Below are positions 10,501 to 19,942 of a stretch of DNA of 64,000 bases, piece by piece; position 1 is the first letter of the stretch; the number at the start of each line of letters is the position of its first letter. A program made the translations under genes and the position numbers. The stretch lies in assembly GCA_963573315.1 (NCBI GenBank), contig OY752149.1:1488001-1552000 (forward strand). Direction: 5' to 3'. Under the pieces are notes generated by a model. The model saw only the letters and a list, made by a program, of their open reading frames with translations, was not told the DNA's origin and searched no databases. The DNA is from Entomortierella parvispora. Its lineage: Eukaryota > Mortierellomycota > Mortierellomycetes > Mortierellales > Mortierellaceae.

Positions 10501-12572
10501 GCAGCCCATAGGGACATCAAGAGATTTATCGCGATTGAACGGTGCCCGTAGGCCTTCTCCGACAATACCACAGCCTGTGACAATACCTCAGCTACAACAG
10601 CAGCAGCAGCAGCAATCAAACCAAAGTCGTTCTCAAAATGATGCAAGGAGCAATCTTCCTCCTCAGATCCCACACCGAAAAGCCAGCTTGGACTTTTCAC
10701 AGAATGAGCGACAAACCCATTTGCGACCAACATTGCCAATGAGACCGCCTAGTGCAGCTGCGGTGCGGAGCTCTACTTTCCATGGTCTTGATTCGTCACC
10801 ATTGACTAATATCACAACTGGAAACGAGACTCTTGGGTCTTTTGCTATTGGATACGGGCTTGCAGGGCTGAGTCTACAGCCGATAAATATAAGCGAGGAA
10901 AAGCTACCGCCATTCGGACATTCTGCAGCACATCTCAGATTACTGAACGCCTTGCCGGACAGCACTCTACCAAGTGCCAATGGGTCTCACCATGCGAGCA
11001 GCACCTCAAGTGATAAAGATGGGCAGTCTCCGGCGTTGAGTACCAGCAGCGATCCAACCTTTGGTCAACTGAAGCATGCCTCATCGCAAATCCAGGCCAC
11101 CGCCCTCTCCACATCCGCTACAACATCAAGTGTACCGTCGCCGGTGCCCAGTTCGAGCACCCCTACCGGGGGATTTGCAGGGACACTCTCCAATTCAAAC
11201 CAGAATGCCATTCTCCCAAGACCTGGATTGAGGACCGTTGGTTCGAGTGAGAACTTTGCTCGAAGAATTCGATCAGCTAGTATGCTTAGAAGGGCAGAGG
11301 AGCAACAGGAAAACATGTCCAAAAGTGGCTTCCAGCCTAGTAGACCGCCTCAACCAAACGGAAACCTGTCAGGACAATTGCAACAACAGCAGCTTCATCA
11401 GCAGCATCAACATCCACAGCAGCATAGCCAGTACCCATCGTATCTCCAAGGACAGTACCAACAGCAGCAGTTTTCCTATGGTCATGATCCAAACCAGTCA
11501 GACTTTGGTAGGTACAGACGTGCCAGTTCTCCTCGTCAGCGTAGCACAAGCATGACCAACTTGAATGGAGGGCATTCTGCTGGACACTCTGTCATTATGA
11601 TCCCGGCGAAAAAGGTATGTGAACGACAGTGGTCCTGATCATGGCTCACCCGGCAAGATCCGTTGATTTCTACGACGATCATGATCTTTTAACTTTTAAA
11701 TACCTGTGACTCCACATTTTTCGTGTTCTATCCCTTGATAGAGCTCTGTGGATGATTACTCTCCCAACCCTCTATTGTTGCCGCCGTCGCCCTCAACAAC
11801 CCGGTTTATTGCGCCCTCGTCTCTGAACGTGTCGACACTGTCCTCAAGCCCCCTCCGTCCAACTCTTCATTCCATGGCCTCCTCTTCATCACTTTCCTCA
11901 TCCTACGGCAGTATATCCGGTGCTATGGCCAACAGTCAGTCGGTCGGAGGAGGAGGAAACAGTAACATGCCATTTACGCAGCTGCAGCAACAACAACAGA
12001 TGCAATATCGTTCTGGATCCATTTCTGGACCCCCTGGTATGTCTTCCATCTCCACTTCGCCCACTTCTCAGCCTCAAGTGACCAGCAACGGGCATCATCA
12101 TCACCACCACTCGCAACTTCACCATCACCACCATTCCCATCAGCCCCCACAACACCAACCGTACTACAACAACAACGGTATGCCGCCATCGACCTTTAAT
12201 AGCGTCAGTAGCAGCCATTCTGCGGGCGGTGTCAAGTCTTTGATGAACACCACCAGCCCCTCCAATCAAAGCAACGACCACTTTGCCAATGGTGCCCCCT
12301 CCAACGCTCCACACCTGGCGCCCAGCTCTTTTGCTCACTCCAACAGTAACAACAGCTCTCTTGTCGCCAGCAACAGTCAGCCAAATCTTCAGCAACAATT
12401 GCAGCAAGTGCCAATGCATTTGCTCCTGGTGACTCCAGAACCTCGCCCACTCCACATGGACGCACTGCGACGGAACGACGACTTGTTGGATGAGCTTCAG
12501 ATGACGGTCAATGACCTCTCACAATGGCTGGAGGTTTTTGAAACTGGTATCAAGAACGTTCGTACTACTTGA
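7507..12572 (+). CDS. nak1: Ste20/GCK-family kinase of the NAK1/KIC1 type
   Basis: Nine exons: 7507-7610, 7867-8083, 8280-8391, 8603-8763, 8867-9052, 9133-9272, 9368-9437, 9503-11614, 11742-12572; 1310 residues. The kinase domain lies at about residues 20-275: glycine loop [15 protein letters not shown] lysine, HRDIKAANILL (HRD Asp and Asn, spanning an intron), CDFG, and the Ste20 signature [12 protein letters not shown] short acidic segment follows, then about 900 residues of Ser/Pro/Gln-rich, probably disordered sequence with poly-Gln and poly-His runs. The last 50 residues form an ordered helix ([20 protein letters not shown]) resembling the C-terminal domain of fungal Nak1/Kic1 kinases. 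In yeasts these act upstream of NDR/Orb6 kinase in the MOR/RAM polarity and cell-wall network; that role is inferred by homology. The long CT tract upstream probably forms the leader. Confidence 0.87.
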
Positions 12573-12677
12573 TGGAGGGGGATCTGATCTCAGCTCTTGT
12601 CCATTCTTTATCTTCTTCCCCTCTCCCTTTTCTCGTTTTTATCCCCATGTACAATACAAATATAATCGTAATCCACT

Positions 12678-13732
12678 TTATTGGTTCAGACGTAAAGCCT
12701 CGTACCGGTCCATGGGACAAAGATGCTCCAGCGCGATTTCCGTATTGTCAATTTTTGGCCGAAGAACAGCGATAAAGCCGTGTGTTGAGGCCTGTCAAGA
12801 AAAAACAGAGAAGACAAAAAAAAATCAGTTTTCTTGTCGATACTATTGCAAAAGCTCCATTTTTGGGTTCTTTTGGTCTAGGAGAAACGGATCAAATATT
12901 ACCTTGTCGACAATGGTGCTAATAACTGCTGGGTCTGTGATTACGGTAGTGCCTCTTCTCAAGAGACGTTCATTCAATTCCATGACATGACCTCCAATGG
13001 CACCTCTGATCACAAACATGACTCTGGAGGGATCAATCGATTCCTTGACCTTTGCTGCATCGCGTTGTTGCGCTCTGTTGGACACTGAAGGTGTTGACTC
13101 TGAACTTGTCTCTTCTGTCTCTACTGTCTCTACTGTCTCTACTGGCGTCGTTTCTTCACCGGTGGCCCTATTGGAGTCTTCTGAGGGAGGAGGAGGGGCG
13201 ACATATTCGAGATCCTGTGCCTCAATCTTGCAAATCACAGTCTCTGCATGAGAAGGGGGTGGAGGTTGCTTCTTTGAATTAGCAGGAATGGCCGTTGGTT
13301 GAGGTAATGCTGCCATGATCTTTGCATCGAATCGCACATTGAGGACTTTGTACCGATGCTTTTGGGCGATCAGTGGGTGGGTAGGCGCCAATCCTGTAAT
13401 GCAAAGCTTGTTGGGCGATTGATATACATATTGATCTCCTCGGATGACTTCCAGTCCTGTCAATTGGTCGATAATCTTTTCAGACGTGGCCTTTCCATCT
13501 ACAATGAACGAAAGAAAGATATTTGAGACGCGTAAGTTTGCTGGAAAGACGCGCTCTACTTCTGAGGGAGAGTTGACAAGGTCAAACCATTGTTGTTTGT
13601 TTAGTTACCGGTGGCCAGGAAGTAATACTTGGTGTAGTAGCGCAGAAGATAGGCCGATGGGTCCGAGTCCCAGCTCTTGGTCTCCTCCATGTATGGCGCT
13701 ATGTCGTATACGATAGGTGCGTGCTCGTCCAT
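12678..13732 (-). CDS. ABITRAM: Abitram-like protein (Simiate/FAM206A family)
   Basis: Exons 13732-13609, 13498-12903 and 12791-12678 join in frame to 277 residues. The family pattern is kept across all three: SAYLLRYYTKYYFLATGDGK, then SPNKLCITGLAPTHPLI, then VIRGAIGGHVMELNERLL, and finally ASTHGFIAVLRPKI. These match the order of DRYFTRWY, NRICVITLAESHPV, RGRLMEVNE and EGYIAVVLPK blocks in animal Abitram, which has a lipoyl/GcvH-like hammerhead fold. Between blocks two and three this fungal version has an insertion of about 100 residues rich in Pro, Glu and Thr-Val repeats (VETVETVETEE). Animal Abitram is nuclear and reported to bind actin; the fungal function is unknown. It is convergent with the kinase gene (105 bp between stops). 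A GTCACGTG-type element lies 106 bp upstream. Confidence 0.8.
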
Positions 13733-13837
13733 GGAATGAGTCGATGTACTACTTAGTGCTGATGGGATGAACGGAACGAATGCTATTGAAGCAAGATCGC
13801 AAACGATCCAAAAAAAATGGTGGCAAAAGATGCAGTA

Positions 13838-13843
13838 CACGTG
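13838..13843. promoter_or_regulatory. CACGTG element (RTCACGTG) upstream of ABITRAM
   Basis: Reads GTCACGTG on the minus strand, 106 bp before the Abitram ATG and just past the stop of the next gene. One of a set of such elements in this window; compatible with a Cbf1/USF-type bHLH site. Confidence 0.5.
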
Positions 13844-13846
13844 ACT

Positions 13847-14880
13847 TTATTGGTTGTCGTCTTTTTCCTTTTGCTCGAGCTCTGCTCGCTCGATCTCTGC
13901 CGGCAGAGTCTTCCAGAGCTGGGCATGGCCCTTTTTCTTCTGCAATGGCTTAAAGAAGGGTTTTGATGTGGAACCGCTGCCATTCTCCTTTGAACCCGAA
14001 CCGGCCTCCTCCGTCGAGCTGGCGTCTACTGCTGGTGGTGCTGATGCTGCCAACGTCCCCGAAGCGCCCTTGGACAAGGCCGACACAAACGCGGAGCCTT
14101 CTGAACCAACAGCTACCGTTTCTCCTTTTTCTCCTGTGCTCTGACCCTCCTGATCTGCAAGATCTGATCTTGCGTCCTGTTCTTTCTTGGCCTTCTCGGC
14201 GCGCAGCTTTTCCAAATCATAGAATCCATTGAATCCAGTATTTGGGTGCTTGACAGTTCTCCGGACAGGAATAAAACCTGTCCGCTTCAACTCAAAGTCT
14301 TTTCTGCCCACACGAATGTATCCATCTGCCAGCGCCTTGTTTATCGATTCCTCATTCTTGAATGTGAGAAACCCGTAGCCAAAGTATCTCTTTGTTTCCG
14401 GACACTATTTTTTTAAAAGAAAAAAAAAATGAGTAAAATTGCACAACTACACACTGATTATTCATCCAGGTTATCCACAAAAGGGAGAGAGAACACTACC
14501 CGTGAAAACTGATATTGGGTCAAAGGTCCATAATTTGACTTGATATGGTTGATAAAGACCTGGGCCTCCTCCAACGACCCAAGCTTGTCCGGACTCCTGA
14601 AGAAGAGGCGGTGGAGATTTGGGTTATCCTGCGGCTTGACAAATAAGCTGCCATTGTTCACGTTGGTGTTGTGAATGTAGACATTTTTGGGCTTGCGGCC
14701 CTGGTAGTTGGTAGCGGGGGTGGTTTGAGTAGGGGTGACATGGCCGTTCTTCTTGCGAGAGGATTCAGATTCGCCCTGTGTGGACATGAATCGGAAAAGT
14801 GACGACGATCCGGGAGTGAGTCTGGGGGCGGTGGCCCGAGTTGTCTGAGCCAAGGTCAGTGCAAGAGCGGCGAAGGACAT
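13847..14880 (-). CDS. Mitochondrial RRM-like RNA-binding protein
   Basis: Exons 14880-14500 and 14404-13847 join in frame (GTAGTG...ATAG intron) to 312 residues. The N-terminus (MSFAALALTLAQTTRATAPR...) is Arg/Thr/Ala-rich without acidic residues, which suggests a mitochondrial targeting sequence. The central part forms an RRM-like fold across the junction: NLHRLFFRSPDKLGSLEEA..., FINHIKSNYGPLTQYQFSR, and then YFGYGFLTFKNEESINKAL, which resembles RNP1 (K/R-G-F/Y-G-F-V-x-F). After it comes KRTGFIPVRR and NGFYDLEKLRAEKA, then a low-complexity Ser/Gly/Ala region and a Lys-rich tail. RNA binding is inferred from the RNP1-like motif. The start at 14880 is preferred because the frame upstream is an ATTC-repeat leader encoding Phe/Ile/His/Ser runs. 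I cannot name an orthologue. Confidence 0.7.
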
Positions 14881-14901
14881 GGCAGAGGTGCTGTGGGAGT
14901 A

Positions 14902-14949
14902 GAATGAATGAATGAATGGAATGAATGAATGAATGAATGAATAAATAAG
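14902..14949. repeat. (GAAT)n microsatellite in divergent promoter
   Basis: About eleven GAAT units with one slip; on the sense strand of the adjacent minus gene it reads ATTC and lies 20-70 bp upstream of its ATG. Confidence 0.95.
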
Positions 14950-15059
14950 CACTGATCAAAAGAAGGACATGCCATGTGTGCCAGCCAAGCCAGGCCCTTC
15001 TTGTCCTCTTCACGCACACGCCGTGTGTGGCTTTTTTTTTCCTTTGCTTCATTTTTCGG

Positions 15060-15275
15060 TCCTTTTTTCCCTCTTTCTCCTCTCTCTTTTCTCTGTCGCC
15101 TCTTTGAACAAACAGCGCTCTCTCTTTTGCACCCTCGCAGCACGCCTTCCTTCCATCCTTTCTTCCTTCCTTCCTTCCTTCCTTCCTTCCATCCATCCCA
15201 TCCTGTTCTGTCCTGTCCCATTCCATCCATCCACTCCTTCCTTGCTTCCTTCCTTTTCACCCTCCACCTCGCAAC
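15060..15275. repeat. CT-rich tract with (CTTC)n microsatellite
   Basis: Pyrimidine tract ending just before the carboxypeptidase ATG. The regular CTTC/CCTT part is at about 15144-15198, followed by CCAT-rich sequence. Open frames through this area on both strands are repeat-encoded. Confidence 0.9.
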
Positions 15276-17516
15276 ATGCACAGCCTCTGGACCGGCACAA
15301 CCCTGGCCCTGACCTGCGCCGTCCTCTGCGTGGCACACGCACAGGCCCAGGTCTGGCCCGAGCAGCTCCAGCTCCAACCCCAGCTCCCCTTTGCCCCCTT
15401 ACGCCCCCGGTCCCCCGTGGACCACCGTGCGGACTATGCTCGCTTTGACGATGAGCAGGTCTTCCGCCTCGATGTCTCGTCCCTTGACCAGCTCAAGCAG
15501 CTCGAGGCAGCCGTTGAGGTAACAGACAGAAAGAAAATGAACCCCACCCAAAAAAACAACGACAACAACAGTACACACGGCCCCCCTTCCCCCCCTTTCC
15601 CACTTGTGTGCATTGCGTGCATTGCGTGCATGGAACACAAAATGAAAATGAAAATGAAAAAAAAAAAAAGTGACCGTTCGCCTGTCGCGTGCGTGAGAAT
15701 GTGGCCCTTCCTCTATTCCCTCTTTCTTTCCCCAACAAGGTCGTCTGCCGATTCGTCAGTTTGGCCATGCCGTCAATCTCACGCGCTCCTCTCCCCCCTT
15801 CTCTTCCCTTAGTCCTATAACCTCGACCTTTGGTCCCATTTGAGAATCGGCTCTGTCGATGTTCGCGTGCCTGCCCAGAAGCTGGACCTTTTCCAGTCCG
15901 CAACTGCCTCCATCCCGTCCACCGTCATGATACCCGACCTGCAGCAACTGGTGTCTGAACAGGCTCCTTCAGCATTGTCTCATGCCCGTCAACAGGAATG
16001 GGACTTTACAGACGACTCGTTCTGGCTCAACTACCACGACTTTGCGACTTTGAACAACTTTACAGAGACCATGGTGAAACAGTTCCCGGATCTGGTCAAG
16101 CGTGTCTCCATCGGACACACCTACGAAGGTCGAGAGATCTTTGGCATGTCCATTCATGGATTCAAAGCTAAAAAGGACAATAAGAACAAGAACAAGACTG
16201 AAAAGTCGAGAAAGGGGCGCTCTTGGTTTGCTGCAAAAGATGACGACGATGAGGACCAAGGGATGCAAGACGACAACAAAGGCCTCCAACTCTCAGGCGA
16301 GACAGAGCTTGACAAGGAGGTCAATGCTTGGTGGTCTTGGCTCTTTGGCCACTCCCGAAAGGCGTCCAAGAAACCTTCAAAGCCAAAAAAGAATCCAAAG
16401 GCCATCATCATCCACGCAGGACACCACGCGAGAGGTACAGGTCTTGAAGCGCATCCAGTGCACTACACTGCGCAAGCACGGGTACATGGATCTCGATAGG
16501 GCAAGCTTTTCTTTCATGCTGATTTTTTCTTTACTGCATATAGAGTGGATCGGGCCTGCCGTTGTCTCTTACATTGCCAAGGAGCTCATCCTTGGTTACC
16601 GCCACAACAAAAAGATTACCCGACTTGTAGACCAGTTCGAGTTTGTGATTATTCCGGTGCTGAACGCTGACGGCTACGTCTTCACCTGGGAGCACAACCG
16701 AATGTGGAGAAAGAACCGACAACCGACATCCATTCCCTTCTGCCCTGGCATTGTAAGGGCCGATATCAATTTATCGCTTCGGCTTTTGCTTCTTTCAATC
16801 TCTCTCTCTCTATCTATCTCACTATCACCACGCGATCCTCAACTGACCTTACTTTTTTGACTGCCTTTAATTTTCTTGATAGGATCCTAATCATAGCTGG
16901 GGCCACGAGTGGAATACCGGTGGAAGCTCATCCAACCCGTGCAATGAAGCATACCATGGACCTGAGGCGTTTGCGGCGTTGGAGGCAAAGATGATGTCGG
17001 ACTACATCCTCAAGCGCAAGAATGTTGTCGCCTATATTGATCTTCACTCCTATGCTCAACTCTGGTTGTCACCATTCGGTGGCGATTGCTCAAAGATTCC
17101 TAAAGATGACGAAGATATTATGGAGGGAAGCATGGGTGCAGCAAAGGCCTTGCACGATGTCCATGGCAAGAAATATACCGTCGGCAGTGTTTGCAGTTTG
17201 ACCTTTCAATCTAGCGGTGGATCGATTGACTGGTACGTTCATCTCGAAACTACATCTTCACAGGAAACTTTGTCTTTGATGCGTTTGGACACAAGATATT
17301 AACGGCCAAACAAACTTTTTGTGCTACCCTTTTAGGACCTATGCTGAAGCCAATGTCAAATACTCATACAGTATTGAGCTTCGAGATACTGGACGCCATG
17401 GCTTCTTGCTGCCCGAGGACGAGATTCTTCCATCATCAGAGGAAACGATGGCCGGTATCGTATACTTGGCCAATTTCATCCGCCTGCGCGAAAAGCAATG
17501 GGGATATTTGGTTTGA
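15276..17516 (+). CDS. Secreted M14-family zinc carboxypeptidase with a large insertion
   Basis: Five exons: 15276-15518, 15813-16434, 16544-16752, 16883-17232, 17336-17516; 534 residues. A signal peptide (LWTGTTLALTCAVLCVAHAQA) is followed by a propeptide-like region. The catalytic domain begins near FWLNYHDFATLNNFT. Zinc ligands and catalytic residues are visible: HAREW (HxxE, with the Glu codon split by intron 2), IDLHSYAQLW (third His) and IELRDTGRHGF (catalytic Glu). Substrate-pocket segments NADGYVFTWE and RMWRKNR are normal for carboxypeptidase A-like enzymes. Unusually, a charged segment of about 80 residues (roughly 197-275), rich in Lys, Asn and Asp with a DDDDED stretch, lies between GREIFGMSIHG and IIIHAGHHAREW, where typical enzymes have only a short loop. 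Expected role: extracellular or vacuolar peptide trimming. Fungal ECM14 is the nearest named relative, but here the active-site residues are retained. Confidence 0.9.
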
Positions 17517-17916
17517 ACTTATCAATAAAAAAGACAGTGTGTTTTTGTTGTTCATCCTCTGTAGCAAACCACGATTATTTTCTGGAACCTGTATGCTCCG
17601 CGAAACCCTCCACTGTCTGACAGCAAGGGGGTGCAGGTTTTGACCCAATACCTTCACTGCATTAGTATAGAACGTCAGGGGGAAACCACAAAATAGGGGC
17701 TACTGCTACCCTCCTTATTTTTTTTTTTCTTTCGGACGTGCGCTTTGTTCTCCTTCACACTTCGCCACGTACGCACCACCATTGCTTGCTTTGCCTTCAT
17801 CTTCAAAAAAAAAAAAACACCCACAGCCTGTCGAGTTTAAAACCCTTTCTCTTTATTTCCAACGCAATAGTCTTTTCGTCTCCAGCGCCTACCCCCAGCA
17901 CCGCCAACACTGCACG

Positions 17917-18579
17917 ATGATTGTAACCGACGCCTCGCCCACGTACATCCTTTCGCTTGTTATCCTGGGCGATTCTGGAGTCGGCAAGACTGCCCTGATG
18001 GACCGATTCGTCAGTGGTGCATTCTCACCTGAGGGCTTCTCGACGATCGGTGTTCATTATGGATCTCGCACCGTCTCGGTCCATGAAAAGACCCTTCAGC
18101 TCCGAATATCCGACACTGCAGGACAGGAACGGTTCAAGGCGATCTCTTTACAATATTACCGGAGAGCGGCCGGAGTCCTTTTGGTATACGATGTCACTCG
18201 CCGCGCAGGCTTTGAGGGTTTAGACGACTGGGTGGACAAGATTCGAGATGCAGCCAGTGCCAACGTCACCATCATGGCCGTCGGCAACAAGAAGGATCTG
18301 GAAGGACAGAGGGTGGTGTCGTATGATGAAGGAAAGGCCTTTGCGGATCGAAAGGATATCTTGTTCATTGAGACCTCGGCTGCGGATGCCTTCAGTGCCG
18401 AAGATGCCTTTATGAACCTCACAATCGAGATTTGTGACAAGATTGATCGTCAACTGCTCAGGAATGCCTCTCATGGGATTACGATCTTGAAGACGGCTCC
18501 AAAGGCAAAGCCGGAAAGCGTCCATGGTCTTCGTATCCACGATATCTTTCCAAAGAGAAGAGAAGGTCCTTGCTGTTGA
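17917..18579 (+). CDS. Rab-family small GTPase
   Basis: Intronless coding region of 220 residues, starting at the ATG at 17917. The same frame is open upstream, but only through pyrimidine-rich leader sequence. All G motifs are present: P-loop GDSGVGKTALMDRF, switch I Thr in FSTIGVHY, DTAGQERF, NKKD and ETSAADA. The C-terminus GPCC is a double-Cys geranylgeranylation signal, so the protein should be a membrane-anchored Rab acting in vesicle traffic. The hypervariable region (KTAPKAKPES...) is about 40 residues. Motifs do not let me choose the Rab subfamily; Rab1/8/18-like proteins are all possible. The unusual start MIVTDASPTYILSLVILG is short but adequate before beta-strand 1. Confidence 0.93.
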   Translation: MIVTDASPTYILSLVILGDSGVGKTALMDRFVSGAFSPEGFSTIGVHYGSRTVSVHEKTLQLRISDTAGQERFKAISLQYYRRAAGVLLVYDVTRRAGFEGLDDWVDKIRDAASANVTIMAVGNKKDLEGQRVVSYDEGKAFADRKDILFIETSAADAFSAEDAFMNLTIEICDKIDRQLLRNASHGITILKTAPKAKPESVHGLRIHDIFPKRREGPCC

Positions 18580-19942
18580 AAAAAATACCCTCTCCTACTG
18601 TACTCCTTTGCGTCCTTGAATTCATCATAGTAGAAATACACTTGGCAGGTGTTTGCTGCGCCAAAAGAAAACCATAGGTCAATTAGTTCTTTATTTGTCT
18701 GTCCTTGGTCAATCTCCATCGAGTTCGTAACCCCAGGACAAAGAGCTGCTTGGCTTTGAGGAGAATAAAGCCCGCACTTCGAACGACGCGCTTCCGTTAG
18801 ATACGCTCAGAGTAAAAGACGCCAAATTCCTTCCGGATCAAAGGGGTTGACAAAAGACTTCCAGAGACAGAGGGAAAAGGTTTAGTTTTTGTCTTGTGGT
18901 CAATTCACTCATAGGCCTGACAAGAACAACAGCGGAAAGCGATCGGAGACTTGGTGTGTGGAGAAGAACTTTAAGAAGCGGAAATAAAAATGAGCCACCC
19001 ACAAGCGAAAAAGAAAATGCAGTGTTGTGGGGTGAGGTGGAGTGGGAGCGGCGCGATAGAACGACCAAATAATTGGAACAGGTAGAAAACCATATAGAGA
19101 GACACAAAGGGAGGATGGAGAATCTATTCCCCCTTTGATTGTTTTTCATTCATTTGGTTGTCTTTTGATTCAGGTTGTACAGAATATTCAATTACTGGTT
19201 TTGAACACGCGTGTATGTATCAACTTGGACGACAGGAGTCGATACAAAACACAACAACTGTGGGACACAAACCACTAGGTTAGTCTACCCATGGCCATGA
19301 GATTAGATGGAAAAGGCAGGGGAAGGGGCCATTGCAATTAACATGGACTGCTAAGTACTGTAGCGCTCGGACGGGTCAGCCCAGACAAGAGTCAGTAGAC
19401 TACAACGGTCGGTCTTTCACGCCCTTCGTGTGTTTGTTGCAGCACGGCGCCCTTTCCTGCAGTCGATCCATTGGATCAGTGAAGGAGAGCATTCTGACCG
19501 CAAGGTCAAAGTTCAGCCAAGGTTCTGTTGTTCCGTCCTTATGAGCAAAAAACCTTCTCCTTGGCTCTTGCTCTCAATATTCTCGCCTTGGCTGCATGTG
19601 CACGGAAGTGGGGTGGGAGGGTGGATGGACAAGTGCACGGCAAGTCCGTCCTCCGTCTGCGGTCGGCCGCATGTGCCTCTGAGGGTATTATATTCCGTTA
19701 AAAACGAAAGGCGTACCTGTTTGGATATACATTTGTGTTCTCCTTTTTCCCCCCATGGGTGCCTGGAGCTTTATCTGTTCGCTTCCCTTCGCATCTCTCC
19801 TCCACCTTTTCTTTCTCGGTTCGACTTTTTTCTTTCACGCCGTACCTTGAATCTCCTTCCTCCTCCCAAAGAAAGCCACTCATCCTCATTATCCTCCAGC
19901 CTCACTTACCTCTGCTTCCTTCTGATCTGAGAAATATTGACA
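18580..19942. other. 1.36 kb intergenic region
   Basis: Between the Rab stop and the receptor start. I find no recognisable gene: the longest open frame (19430-19930, plus) encodes no conserved motif and runs into a CT-rich leader. The final 200 bases are pyrimidine-rich and probably transcribed as the receptor leader. Confidence 0.6.

Noticed and set aside
11898..12455. 185-residue minus-strand frame rich in Val, Met and Arg
   Set aside because: Antisense of the His/Gln codon repeats of the NAK1 kinase.
14765..15377. Minus-strand open frames rich in Lys, Gly and Arg
   Set aside because: Translation of the CTTC/GAAT microsatellites and antisense of the carboxypeptidase signal peptide.
19430..19930. 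166-residue open frame before the Frizzled-like receptor
   Set aside because: Low-complexity leader sequence without motifs; it would overlap the receptor's probable 5' UTR.
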